The notes beneath the pieces are model-generated. The model ran no database searches and was not told the origin of the DNA. It saw only the letters and a program-made list of their open reading frames with translations. Below, piece after piece: positions 19,998-31,130 of a DNA stretch of 64,000 nt. Numbering within the stretch: position 1 is the stretch's first letter; each line of letters begins with the position of its first letter. Both the position numbers and the translations under genes were made by a program. The stretch comes from Prorocentrum cordatum (Eukaryota > Sar > Dinophyceae > Prorocentrales > Prorocentraceae), in assembly GCA_963575745.1 (NCBI GenBank), contig CAUYUJ010021682.1, forward strand, positions 562,692 through 626,691, read 5' to 3'.

Positions 19998-21441
19998 TTA
20001 TTGCCTTCTCATTTGCCTCTCCCCGCTCATGCTCTCAACGTCGCTCTGCTCCTCATTTGCGCTGACCGTGTCTCCCTGCAAGACTTCGCGTGGTCCAATC
20101 ATTCGCACGATGTGTCCGTCGCCGTTCCTCTCGAAGACTCGGATGTTGGTCCACATTGTGACTGTCGCCTCGAGCCACTCGTCGAGCCGGGCGTACAGCC
20201 ACGAGTCCTTGACTGCGTAGCCCTCCGCGATGCGTCTTGCCACGATGTCGAGATCTGGGAACCCGCTCGGGATCTCGTGCACTCGAGGCCATGTCTCGCA
20301 GTCCTCTTTCTCTTCGCGCCCCTGCGTGCCCAGCGTCGTGTCTTGGTCGTCGTAGTTCAGCTGTTCCCCGTTCTCTGTGTTCGGGATGCCAAGCGCCTCC
20401 TCCTGGTCCACGTGACAGGCATCTCGACTATCGTCTCGTTGTCGCTTGCCCAGAGTCGTGTTGGAGACCTTCTGATCTTCGCGCCCTTGCGTGCCCAGCG
20501 TCGCGTTCTGGTCGTCGTAGCTCAGCTGCTTCTCGTGCGTCGCGGTGTCCTTCTTGCTCGGCTCCTTGGTCTGCGAAGCTTGGCTGCCCCTCGTAGGTCG
20601 TGGTGGCCTTGGTGCTCGGCAGCTCGTCCTGTTTAGCGAAGTTCTGCGGCTTCTCGTGCGCGGTGCCGTTGTCCCCGAGCTTTTCGCCGTCGTCGGTCTC
20701 GGTGTGGATGTTGCCCAGCGCCTTCTCCTGAGCTGTCAAGCTCTGCTGCTCCGACGTCGCGGTGCCCTGTGTGCCCTTTGTCTCATCATGGTCTGCGAAG
20801 CTCTGCTGTTTCTCGTGCGTCGCGGCGTCCTTGGTGCCCAGCGTCGTGTCCTTGCTCGGCGGCTCGCCCTGGTTACCAAGCGCCGTTTCCTGGCCTGCGA
20901 AGCTCTGCTGTTCCAGCGTCGCGGCGTCGTGTGTGTCCAGCGTCTCGTCCTGGTTTGCGAAGCTCTGCTGTTCCTCGTGCGTCGTGGTGTCCTTGTTGCG
21001 CAGCGTCCCGTTCTGGTCGTGGTAGTTCAGCTGCTTCTCGTGCGCCGCGGTGTCCTTCGTGCTCAGCTCCCCCTGGTCTGCAAGGCTCTTCTGCTCCGTG
21101 TAGGTCGCGGCGCCCTTGGTTCCCAGCGTCGTGTCTTGGTCAGCATACTTCAGCAGCTTCTCGTGCGCGGTGTCTTGCGTCTCGCCTTCGTAAGTCATTG
21201 AGTCCTTGTTGCCCAGCGTCTCCCCCTGGTCTGCGACGCTCTGCAGTCCCGGTGGCGGCCCCAGTAGGAGTCGGCGAAGAATGTCTAGAGACGCTTGTTG
21301 AGATCTCCTGGCATGCGTGCATCGAGCACGGAGTCGTCGTCGCTGGCTGGGCGTCGGTCGGGAGCAGGACGCTTCTTGGGTCGCACCTGCGGGCGGCACG
21401 CGAGAGAGGCTGTCCATGCAATACCGTGCCAGTGATGCCAT
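19998..21441 (-). CDS. Hydrophilic tandem-repeat protein, unknown function (one frameshift)
   Basis: I do not recognise this gene. Reading leftward from an ATG at 21441-21439 (MASLARYCMDS), about 11 imperfect repeats of about 20-23 residues run to about 20430. Their consensus is FADQDETLGTKDAATHEKQQ, rich in D, E, Q, T and K and lacking hydrophobic stretches. The frame changes near 20570, where the repeats continue in the adjacent frame (DTATHEKQLSYDDQNATLGT). It ends in a unique, more globular tail (PSGFPDLDIVARRIAEGYAV, LYARLDEWLEATVTMW) stopping at 19998. The low-complexity, charged composition recalls LEA-like or other disordered repeat proteins, but that is only a resemblance. The opposite strand is also open but shows no pattern. 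The upstream (GGA)n/(TCC)n DNA at 21.5-21.8 kb is probably not part of the gene. Confidence 0.5.
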
Positions 21442-21529
21442 GCGGGCCTCTGCCCAGTCAAGTCCTCCTCCGCATGCTGTGGAATTGCTGGGTGGGAGCG
21501 CGCGCTGCCCTGACAATCTCTTAGGCCTG

Positions 21530-23187
21530 GATGGCAGGTGGAGAGGAGGAAGAGGAGGAGGAGGAGCAGCAGCAGCAGAGCCCCTGATACCTTCAACTTC
21601 TCCGTGTGTGTCCGACGTCCTCTCGACACCGCGCCAGGATGCCTCCGCGCGGGGACATCTCGCCGGCCGTCTTCTTCCCCGCCTGGCAGGGAGGGAAGCA
21701 GAGAGGGGAGGAGGCAGCAGGAGGAGCAGCAGCAGCAGGACGAGGAGGAGTAGGAGGAGGAGGCGGAGGAGGCAGAGGAGAAGGTCGCAGCGCAGTCTAA
21801 GCACGCCGCCATGCAGATCGAACGGGCGTCCGAAATTATGTATTGGGTTTCGTCACAGCCTCGCGCCGCCACGCTGGTCCCGGGCAGACCTGTGCTGACT
21901 GGCGGAAAGGGACGAGGAGGGGAGGAGCAAGCAGACGACGACGAACGCGCAGGCGGGAGGCCAGGGCCGGCGGGGCGGGCAGGAAGGCGGAAGAGGGGCC
22001 AGGCGGAGACAGCAGGCAGGGAGCAGGAGGAAAGGAAAAGGAGGGAAGCAAGGAAGAGAAGGAGAGGGGAAGCAACCGCAAGCAGACAGGCCGGGCCAGC
22101 GGCAGGGAAAGAAGGGCCACCCGCTACGAGGCTACGGACCCTGCGGCGGCGGCACCGACCAGGCGGCGCAGGCGTAGCGGTGGAGTGGGCGGTAGGCGTC
22201 GGGGAGGGGGCGCTGGCAGTCGTCAGGGGGGGCCGTCGGGGTCGTCCGGGGGTGGCAGTGCAAGAGTGGCTGGCGGTCGTCGGGTTCGTCGTGCTGGAGT
22301 GGGGCTGGACGGAGGGCTGGGCGCGGGGCTGGGCGTCGGGAAGGGCGTCGGGATGGCGTCGGGATCGTTGTGTGGTGCCTGGCCGAACCCAACACGCTGC
22401 GGCTTGGTGGGGATTGCCTTCTGCGGGATCCATCCACCGCCCCGCCGAGGAAGGGGCGGCCGGCGGAAGGGCGCGAGGGGGGCGCTCGTGCTGCCCAGCA
22501 AGGATGAAGGGGGGGGCGGGGGGCGTTAAGCAGCGCCGGGAAAACCACACACGGCGTCCACCGCGGAGGCCGCCGTGGCCGCAGCCAAACGGGCCGCGGC
22601 CACCCTCGCCCTTCCAGATTGGAGGCGTCGCAACGTCGCTTCTGGTGTTCAGGAGGGCGTCGGGCGCGAGAGCGAGCCCTCGACCGCGGAGGAGGGAGGA
22701 GAAGATGGGAGGGGAAAGGAGAAAGAGGCAGGACGAGGAGGAGGGAAGAGGAGGAGGAGGAGGAGGACGAGGAGGAGGAGGAGGAGGAGGAGGGAGGATA
22801 AAGGCGTGACGAGAAGGAGGAGGAGGAGGAGGAGGAGGGAGGAGGAGGGGGGGGGAGGAGAAGGAGGAAGGAGGAGGGAGGAGGAGGAGAGAAGAGGGAG
22901 TGAGGGGGAGGGAGGAAGACGAGAAGGAGGAGGGTCGTCGTGCTCGCCTGCTCGTACGTCGGGCATCTCCTGGAAGTCAGAGGGTTTACTCGCCACAAAC
23001 CGTTGCGGCACTGGAGGAAGCAGCAGCAGGAGCAGGAGGAGGAGAAGGAGGAAAATGGAATACTGTAGCCGCAGCACGGATACGGGCCGGGGCGAAGTGG
23101 CGCCACGGGGCGAAGGGGTGGCAGTCGTGGCGACTGCGGCGATCCCAGACTTCAAGGAGTCGCGAGGAAAGACACGACAGGCGTGAT
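21530..23187. other. Purine-rich spacer, no gene
   Basis: GGA/GAG simple repeats dominate 21535-21565, 21705-21785 and 22680-22935, with GC-rich unique DNA between. Frames here encode poly-Arg/Glu/Gly or poly-Ser/Leu and are not supported. Confidence 0.6.
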
Positions 23188-23266
23188 TCCTCCTCCTCCT
23201 CCTCCTCCTCCTCCTCCTCCTCCTCCTCCTCCTCCTCCTCCTCCTCCTCCTCCTCCTCCTCCTCCT
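23188..23266. repeat. (TCC)n microsatellite, 3' side of the minus-strand LINE
   Basis: A pure TCC run on the plus strand. An array of the same polarity lies on the other side of the LINE at 29490-29544. Confidence 0.95.
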
Positions 23267-23503
23267 TTTTCCAGTGGCTCTCGCTTGGCTCCCACCAATC
23301 TATGACCGAAGGGGCTGCAAAGGGGCCCCCAAGCACCACCGACCACCACTACCCAGCGCCTGCAGGGCGGGGCCCGAAGGCCAGGGCCGCCATGCAGGCG
23401 CAGGGCAGTGGCCCAGGTGCCTGGCTGCCCCCACCACCGCCCGCAGGCAGTGGCCAAAGAACGCCCGCCAGGGCGAGCACAACAAGACAATTCAACAACA
23501 CAA

Positions 23504-26500
23504 TCAAAATAGCTTGGTCCACCACTCCGCCTCCTCATGAGGCGCGAGGCTGAGTGGCCAAGGGCTTGTGATATTCTGTCCCCGCGGCCAGGGAAGGTCG
23601 CCTCTCAGAAGCTGTCTCCTCTGCTGTGCAAATACTTTACCACAGGGTTTCAGCAGCTGACGAGGAGCCCCAGTACAATAAGCCCCACACCTAAGGCACA
23701 ACACCACAGGCAGAGAAGATTGTACTATTTTGGCGACATGCAGTGTGTGGGGCTTGGGGTTGTCGACCTGATTAATTAAAGACCGCATGGAGGGGGTTAA
23801 AGCCGCGCAGGACCCCGTAGGATTCTTAGAATCAAACGCACGGGCGCACTCAAGGCACCGCCACCTACACCCGTTCCAACGCACACGATGAGCCCTCAGG
23901 CCGCTGGGAAGGACCACGGGCCTGGGGACTCTCGGGGCGCGCTCTAGTTTGCCAAAAAGAGATCTGGCCTCTGGAAGGCTGTCTAAAATTGTGCCCATGC
24001 CTACTGCCAAGACTTCCCAACTACTCAGAGCCAGCTCGTACTTGACAATGTTCTGGGCCATCTCAGGATGATTTTGGCCCCGTCCTTAGCATACTCGTCG
24101 GCATAATCGTTTCCACGCTTGTGAACCCGAGCCATACCAATCACGTCTTCCCCCACATGAGATTTAACCTTGTTCAACACGAAGGGCGGGCGGGGCGAGG
24201 AATAAAGCATTTTCCAGACTTCACTGAGCGGTGTTCTCCCGCTCGTCGATGCCCTCTGATCTCGAGGGCCTGCAAAAAGGGCCTGGCAATCCACGTTCAG
24301 CCTGAACGGCTCGTCCTCGCCAGTATGTTCAAAATGCTCCAGGGCCTGAAGCAAAGCGTAGTGCTCGGCGAACACAGCACTCTGAGGCAGGAAACCCGGC
24401 AGGTTACCACACACAGCTCTTACAAAGTCCCCAGCGTCGTCTATTTGGATGACGGCCCAGCCCGCACGGGCCACATAAACATGTGTGGGGGAGTAGCAAC
24501 TACCGTCCGAATACAGATTTTCGCAACGGCTGAACGTGAATTTTGTTGTTTCCCCCGACCTGTCGAAATACCGAACCACTCCATCCCACAAGGCGCCCTG
24601 AATACCCTCGGGCTGGGCGTCCCACAGGCTGGAGTAGAGAGGATCGTCTGGGCCAGCTTCAACAGCTAGCCGAACAACATCGGCACTCAATGCCTCATCT
24701 CGCCTGTCAGCGAGTCCTGGACAGACAAAGCAGCGGTGCCATACAGTGTCCTCGGCTCCTCCCTCGGGGGATCTGCAAAAAGGGCACACTGGAGGGATCT
24801 CGTACTTCCAATCATGTAAACGCTTGGCCGTGATTTACGACCTGCAGAATATATCTTTGACAGCTTTTTGAACACCACGATGACGCTTTTTGCTGGCCCA
24901 AAAGGACCTCGGCGGGCCCGTCCACAGACCACGATGCAAAATATCCAGAGCCCTCGGATGTTCGGAGTCCCTCAGATGCCTGCTCATACTCTGGGCCACA
25001 TAGGCCTTAGACAAATCTCGTACGAAGTACTTCTCTACCTGCACGAACGGCGTATCTGTCAACAGCAGCGGGCCCCCGTTGCTCATGTTAAAACTGAGCG
25101 GGCCTCGAATCTGCCAGTTCGCCATGCCGAGCCAGAGAATCATGTCTCCTATGGGACCCCAGGACTTCTTGGCCCATGAACTTCTGGAGTGTTCCTGGAT
25201 GTAGTTCTGGACAGCAGACAAAATCTTAGAAAGCTCCCCCACAGACAACCCATCGCCATGGCGGTGCCCAGGGGTCGATGCCATCCAGACTTCTTTTGCA
25301 AAGCGGCGAAGGGTAGCAGCAGCATGATTGACAGGATCTCTGGTCGGCTCCAGCGAAAGTGCCAAATTTAAATCAGCTCCGCAGGAAGTCAATCCAAGAA
25401 AGCCAGCAGCCTGACTTCGTAGCTTGCGAATCTCTCTCGGCGTCCATCCCACCACCTCCTCCCCATAAGTAGTGGCTGGCTTGACACCGCAGAACCATAT
25501 TTTCGCCCTGGCACGCTTGGGATTTCGAAGGCTTCGAATTTTCCCCAACCTCCTCCTTCCTTTGGCCCACCTCTCATTACGCTTCTGTTTGGCTTTCCTG
25601 ACGCTCAAATGCTTGCCTGGCGCGAAGTCGCATCCTAGGTTGGCAATCGATGGGTCATATGTGCCAGCATACTGATCTAAAGCTAGACGGGCCTGAGCTA
25701 CCAGCTCTGGAGAGGTTCCAGTAATGGCGAGCTTCTCCATAGAGAAACGAAGGTTAAATAAATTCGATAACCGATCAACCAAGAAAGCGACAGCAAAACC
25801 CATATTGATCACACAAAGCTCCAAATCCTCGTTCCTCTCATTGAGACTAAAATCACCCACATGCACAGCCAGTTCGGGATGCAGACGACACTCACAATAT
25901 TCCGCTACAGTAGGAAGGCAGTAGCATTTTATCTCATATGTAGCCGTGCTGCTTCCCGCTACGATACCCTGAGCTGGCATAACTGCATCTGCGCACATAC
26001 CGTCTAGGCTCAGGATCCTCTGCCACGCGTACGTGTGAATAGAAAACCTGTGCACATGCATCGGGAATCCCCAGTCCAACGCCGAATTGATCAACTGCTG
26101 GTGCTGCACGTGCTCATAGCACTGCTTCAAGTCGGCAAGCAGGCTGAGCACGTGCCCTCGCCTGGAAAACGCAAGGTCACTTCGAACAGTCTGGCGCCAT
26201 ACCGTATCTGTTGGGCTCCGTCCAGGAGCCATGCGGAAGATACCACCGTCCGAAATTCTTTTTTTCCCAAGACTTGCACACAGAGGAGTTCCACCTTGAC
26301 AATGTCCGAACCAGTGTTTGGAAGAAGCCCATTGGCCTCCGTCCCAAGACAGGTCTCCTGAAGAGCGCGACCACGAGGGTCTGCATCCAAGTAGGGGTGG
26401 ATCCCAAGATAAGCATAATACGGAAAATACAGCTGAGGCACGAAAGGGCCTGAGAACAGAGAAACGGATAATGCCTCGGATGGTACCCATCTGTTGCGAT

Positions 26501-28246
26501 CGTATTCCTCTTGAAGCTCTTGGAGATGCGAATGATCTCCTCGGGGCTCGGGGGCTCTGGGATATTGTGCGAAGGCCATCCCAGTGGGCCTCCAGCAGTT
26601 TTCTTGTTGGCCCCCCAAGCTTCTGACCAATTCTCCTTCTCCTGAGCGAGCTGGGCGGCAAGGCACGAGGTCACATGGCCGTCGTCGGTCGGCAGCAGGT
26701 CTTGCTTTCGAGCATCCGCTGCCTTAGTGTAGGCGCGAGCCCACTTCGCTCCACCTGCCAGCGCCTCAGTGCACCAATCCTTCCACTTGGCCGAACGATC
26801 GGCCCTCTCTCTAGTCAAACGTTCTATCGCAAAATGATCGGCCAGAGCTTTCAACGCGGCTAAGGCCTGGACAGGCAGGACCGACTCTATCTCCAAGGTG
26901 TTCCAGAGAGGAATCAGCACGGCCTCCAAGGCCCCACACCAAAACTCACGGCCTCCAGCAAAGTGATACTTGAAGATACCGCCTGCTTTTGAAACCTTAT
27001 AACTCGAACGAACAAGATCATCATAATACTGCCTATGCGCGTGATACTTCTCTTGCTCCACAAAAGCCAAAAGCTCTGCACAGCGCTGCGACAACCACTT
27101 CAAAGCACGATACGGGCTTCTCGACGGGGAGCGCTTGGTGCAGAGGAGCTCGGCCATGGGAACCTCTACCGTCTGATATGGGAGACCTCCAGCCCGATCT
27201 TCTGGAAAGCTCTGAAGCGCATTCCGAAGTTCTCCCCAAGATTGCTCACACCACCTCTCATACTGCACATCCAAACCTTGTTGGAGCATATCCCGCTCAT
27301 CATCCCTAGGAAGCCTGAAACCCCCATCCTTCTCGAACGGCAAGATGAGGTCCTCAGGAGTCTCCAGGATGCTGTCATTACTCGGGGCCTGAGGGGCTGG
27401 GCCTATGGGAAGATCCACTGGGAGTTTCTGATACTTCAAGGGCCTCTGGATCTTGATGGTGTCCACCCCCTGCTTAAACCTCAGAGTGACAGGTCGGCGC
27501 GGGAATAAATATGACTGCAAATCGGCCTTCGCCGACTCAACTCCAGCAAGCAAGTTCTTGCTGATCAAAAAGTAGTCGTAACATCTACCTGGCGTGCTGG
27601 ACAAGCACGTCTGACTGGGATTCGGAATGACAAGCTGCCCGTTCAACCTATGCGGCGGAAACCCTTCTCTGAACAGGTGGGGCTCTATGTTGTGGTCCCC
27701 ACCAGAGATGTAAGGTAAGTTACGCCTGGTGATATCGTTTCCCAAGGCAACCGCAAGTCGTAGATTATGTTCCCCCAGACCGATCCCATCTTTCCAATAG
27801 TTACAATAGATCGAGACCACTCCCAAAGATTTGCTTCTGTAGTAGCAATGGAGGATTCGGGCCTCAACCAGGGCCCCAGGCTCTGAAGGGGGTTTCCACA
27901 CATCCAGATGAGCCCTGGCCAAAATACAAACTCCAGCGCTTTGCCCACCTCGTTGAGTGACTTCGCAGGGAGCCCAAAAACTTTTCCACCCTTGCTTTCG
28001 TAGACGCTCCTTGGCTTCTAGCAGGGGCTGACCATGTAGCTTATGTTCTTGAACGAGTACAATATGGGCGGATGTGCCCATCACGAAGGCGGCCGCGCTG
28101 GTCCAGGAGTTGGCATTCACCGTCTGGACTAAGAGCTGGCCGCCCTTCTCATACTCACACTGACTGTTACCCGCCAGACGGGTCCAGGCACGTGGCCGCA
28201 GCCTCCTCCTGGCCCTCCTGGCGCGCACGGCGCGCTGGGGGTGCAT
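23504..28246 (-). pseudogene. LINE ORF2: endonuclease-RT-RNase H-zinc finger, broken
   Basis: Segment 28246-26177 holds the AP-endonuclease (VLVQEHKLHG; GGDHNIEP where GDFN is usual) and the RT N-terminus (ATDGYHPRHYPF, RRPMGFFQTLVRTL). Near 26240 the frame shifts to 26661-24838, with APGRSPTDTVWRQ, RT box A LADLKQCYEHV, box B PAQGIVAGSS and a degenerate box C HVGDFSLN. An in-frame TAA at 24837-24835 interrupts the protein; the same frame continues with a CPFC...H...C zinc site and RNase H (LYSDGSCY, FAEHYALLQALEH, NVDCQALF, KSHVGED, NDYADEYAKDG) to 24025. Near 24060 it shifts again to a C-terminal zinc finger (CRWRCLECARAF, LCLRCGAY) ending at 23504. The order and motifs are characteristic of dinoflagellate LINEs. 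It is non-functional as read. Confidence 0.88.
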
Positions 28247-29324
28247 TGGCGAGCTCCGCCGCCTCAGCTGATCTGCGGCCCGCCAGGGCTACCTGATCCA
28301 TCTCGGCGTCCTCGGCGTTCTGCTCGTGCACCTCTGCCTGCGCCATCTCCTGCTCCTCCCGACCTCCGCTGGCAGCGGCGGCCGCCTGCGACTCCTCGGC
28401 CACTCCCTCAGGCGGCGGCGGCGGAGGCGTTGGGAAGCCCGCCTCTGCTCGCACAGCGCCCGCGAAGACCGCCATGTGCTCGTTCAGCGCCTGGCGCAGC
28501 GACGGGTCGAGGTTGAGCGACAGATAGTTGAGGCCGTTCAGATAACCTGTCAGATCATGTGAGGACTGCATGCCACTGACTGCCGCCATCATGGCCCCCT
28601 TTCCCCCCATCGTGGGCGTGATGAAGGGCGTCATAAGTCCTGGCGGCGACATATATGGGTCGACAGCTGGACGTGCTGGAGCCGTACGTTGAAGATGAAT
28701 CACCTTCTCCTCGAGCTCCGACTGGGTCTCCTTCGCGCTCTGGATGCCTGCTGCGATGAGGGCCCTCTGCACATCCAAATCTGCCAATGTCTGTTCCTGC
28801 TTATTAGCATATTGAGTATGAGTCTCCAGCTGCTTTTGAGCTCTTATCAGACGAGAATTGTGCGCCTGGAGGAGCTGGCTCTCGGTCTTCTCGGAGTCCC
28901 TCTCCATCCTCATGCGCTCCATCAAAGCTTCCACTGCATCCTGCGCCGCCAACACATCCTGCGAGGCAGCGCTCGACTCGGCCTTGGCTCCAAAACCCTT
29001 CATGATGTCCAGGGACTGTTGGAGCTGCGCGATCTGCGGGCCGATCGGCTTTTGCTTGGCATCGGTCTTAGCCTTCTGCTGCTGCGCGGCTGGGCCAGCC
29101 TCCGATGTGCTCTCCCAATGCTTGCCGCACTGCCAACACCAAGCGTGACGCATGTTCACAAACGCGCTGCATCCAGCGCACTGCCACGAATAGTTAGACG
29201 ACAATGTGGGTGCGGCAGGGCTCTTGCCAGCGCTCGAGCTTGAGGGCGCGTCAGCCTGGGACTTGCCCTTCCCCTTGCTCTTGACTTGGCCTTTGCCCTT
29301 CCCGCCGCCCCCACGACCTCCCAT
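28167..29324 (-). CDS. LINE ORF1 protein with RanBP2-like zinc finger
   Basis: The chosen start is the ATG at 29324-29322 (MGGRGGGGKGKGQVKSKGKG), because upstream codons in this frame are only microsatellite-derived Arg. The roughly 385-residue product has a Gly/Lys-rich basic N-terminus and then a zinc finger WQCAGCSAFVNMRHAWCWQC (W-x-C-x2-C-x10-C-x2-C, RanBP2-type spacing). A long Gln/Glu/Ala helix likely to form a coiled coil follows (about residues 110-220). The tail is Ala/Glu-rich and acidic. It overlaps the start of ORF2 by about 80 bp. Expected role: RNA-binding ORF1 protein of the LINE ribonucleoprotein. The frame is intact. Confidence 0.8.
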   Translation of the reverse strand: MGGRGGGGKGKGQVKSKGKGKSQADAPSSSSAGKSPAAPTLSSNYSWQCAGCSAFVNMRHAWCWQCGKHWESTSEAGPAAQQQKAKTDAKQKPIGPQIAQLQQSLDIMKGFGAKAESSAASQDVLAAQDAVEALMERMRMERDSEKTESQLLQAHNSRLIRAQKQLETHTQYANKQEQTLADLDVQRALIAAGIQSAKETQSELEEKVIHLQRTAPARPAVDPYMSPPGLMTPFITPTMGGKGAMMAAVSGMQSSHDLTGYLNGLNYLSLNLDPSLRQALNEHMAVFAGAVRAEAGFPTPPPPPPEGVAEESQAAAAASGGREEQEMAQAEVHEQNAEDAEMDQVALAGRRSAEAAELANAPPARRARQEGQEEAAATCLDPSGG

Positions 29325-29434
29325 TACTACACTGAGAAAAACAAAGGTGGTGCGATATCCTGCCCACGGCCCTGCTGTGGCCCAGGTCGGTGGTGTGGGC
29401 AGGTGTGGTAAGACTACTGCGTTCAGCCTTCTCC

Positions 29435-29489
29435 CTTGAGCCAGGCTTGAGCCAGGCTTGAGCCAGAATGGCTTGAGCCAGGCTACGGA
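29435..29489 (-). other. Four tandem spliced-leader segments at the LINE 5' end
   Basis: Read on the minus strand: TCCGTAGC, then CTGGCTCAAG, CCATTCTGGCTCAAG, CCTGGCTCAAG and CCTGGCTCAAG. Each unit ends in TGGCTCAAG, the SL 3' end that is joined to mRNA. Stacked truncated SLs are the published signature of repeated trans-splicing and retroposition in dinoflagellates. Confidence 0.9.
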
Positions 29490-29544
29490 CCTCCTCCTCC
29501 TCCTCCTCCTCCTCCTCCTCCTCCTCCTCCTCCTCCTCCTCCTC
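29490..29544. repeat. (TCC)n microsatellite, 5' side of the minus-strand LINE
   Basis: It directly abuts the outermost SL base at 29489. Confidence 0.95.
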
Positions 29545-31130
29545 TTCACCATCCCTCACCATCCCTCACCTCCAGGCCTCGCGACAAAAGACACGACAGG
29601 TGTTTTTTACTCGGTGTCCTTTTCCTCCTACTTCTCCTCATCATCATCCGCATCCTGCTCACCAACCCAGATTTCGAGGCGCCGCGAGAGAAGACATGAT
29701 AGGCATTTGTCCTAGGCGTTGTTCCCCCACTTTCTTTTTTCGGGCCTCGGGGACAGGAAACGCGGAAGAGTCAAAGAGGGGGTGATCGGGGGTACGACAT
29801 CATGGCTGGGGCCGTGAAATCACCCAGATCCCATGACCATATTTCTTCTCTCAAAACGTCAAATGGCCCGTCCTTATCTATGCATATGATTCGGGCCGTG
29901 ATGCGTTAATCGCACTCTTCCTGGCTTCCCCTTTGGCGCACCCGACTTATTTCGACCCCCATGGTCGTTTTCGGCCTCGGGGCCAGGAAAGGACGCTGTG
30001 CGGCAAAGAGAAAGCGGTCCTAGGAACAGGGTCGAGAGCTCGGAGGCTTGGGACCATGATTGAACGCATGGCAGAATGTGGGACGATGCTCATGCATGGC
30101 ATGTTGTCTGAATGCCATGGCCAGCAAGAAGGATATGCACTGGATAATTTGCTGAGGGGGGTCTTGTTTTGCATCACCAAGCCCTGATGCCAACATCTCG
30201 AGAAGTGTCATGCGTCCTGTCCTACGGAAGGAGGACGAGGACGAGGACGAGGACGAGGGGGACAACATGAAGATTCAAAAGAGGCACTTTTAGAGAGAAG
30301 AGCGCGCCTTGCGAAGACTCCCTCATTCCAATGTGGCCATTATCCATGTCTCCCCCCTGTGCATATCCCCTTCTTTGCACCTCCTCTCCTCCGTGTCTCC
30401 AGCCTGGACCGACGACGAGCCGACGACGATGACCAGCTTGAGACGTTGACCCTGACGGCCACTCCAGCGGGGATTCCCGCAGTCGCCGTTGTCGTCACAA
30501 CCGCCGTCGTCCTCATCGTCTTTATCGTCCACCTCCGCCTCATCATCTTCCTGTTCTTCCCCCTCCTCCTCCTCCTCCCCAACGACGTGGAGAAGGAGGA
30601 GGAGTTCCGTAAGGAAGAAGAGGAGGACGCGAACGTTAAAGGGAGGAGGAAGAGGAGCATGAAGAGAAGGAGGAGGAGGAGGAGGAGGAGGAGACGGAGC
30701 AGGAGAAGATGGAGGAGGAGGAGGAGGAGGAGGAGGAGGAGGAAACGGTGGTGGTGGTGGCGGTGGTGGTGGTGGTGGTGGTGGTGGTGGTGGTGGTGGT
30801 GGTGCTCACGGTTGCCGGCAGCCGATTCTCAGACGTTTTATGGCGCTTCGCGTCCGAGCCCTTCTGGCCAGGTGACGTAACAAGCCTTCGGTTTGGGCCC
30901 CGCGCCGGCCAGGCCAAGCAGCCAGGGCAAGGGCACCCTGCTGCTTCTCCATACGAAGGAGGAGGAGGCGGAGGGGGAGGAGGAGGAGGAGGGGAAGAAA
31001 GAGGAGGAAGGCGAGGGGGACGACGATGAGGACGATGAAGAGAGAAAAAGGGAGGGAGGAGGAGGAGGAGGAAGAGAAAGAAGAGAAAGATGAGAAGGAG
31101 GAGGAGCAGGGGGCAGAAGAAGAAGAAGAC
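29545..31130. other. Simple-repeat-rich spacer, no gene
   Basis: Contains related copies of GCGAGAAAGACACGACAGG-type sequence (about 29577-29604 and 29680-29707) and a partial repeat pair near 29740 and 29970. Microsatellites follow: (GAC) at 30230-30258, (GGA)n at 30669-30742, (GGT)n at 30747-30801, and purine tracts at 30957-31135. No credible coding frame. Confidence 0.6.

Larger units (their letters stand above)
23267..29489 (-). mobile_element. LINE (non-LTR) retrotransposon, near full length, decayed
   Basis: Reading right to left: four tandem SL-derived segments (29489-29435), 5' UTR, ORF1 with a zinc finger and coiled coil (29324-28167), and ORF2 with AP-endonuclease, RT, zinc site, RNase H and a C-terminal zinc finger (28246-23504), then a short 3' UTR. 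ORF2 is broken by at least two frameshifts and one in-frame stop. (TCC)n of the same polarity lies on both sides, as if the element had inserted into one array. Confidence 0.9.

Noticed and set aside
19893-20636. 247-codon plus-strand frame opposite the repeat gene
   Set aside because: The minus strand shows clear amino-acid repeat conservation; the plus-strand frame is a low-pattern shadow rich in Val/Leu/Arg.
21811-22809. 332-codon plus-strand frame in purine-rich DNA
   Set aside because: Arg/Gly/Glu composition from GGA repeats, with no domain.
24121-24669. 182-codon plus-strand frame
   Set aside because: Antisense shadow of the LINE RNase H domain.
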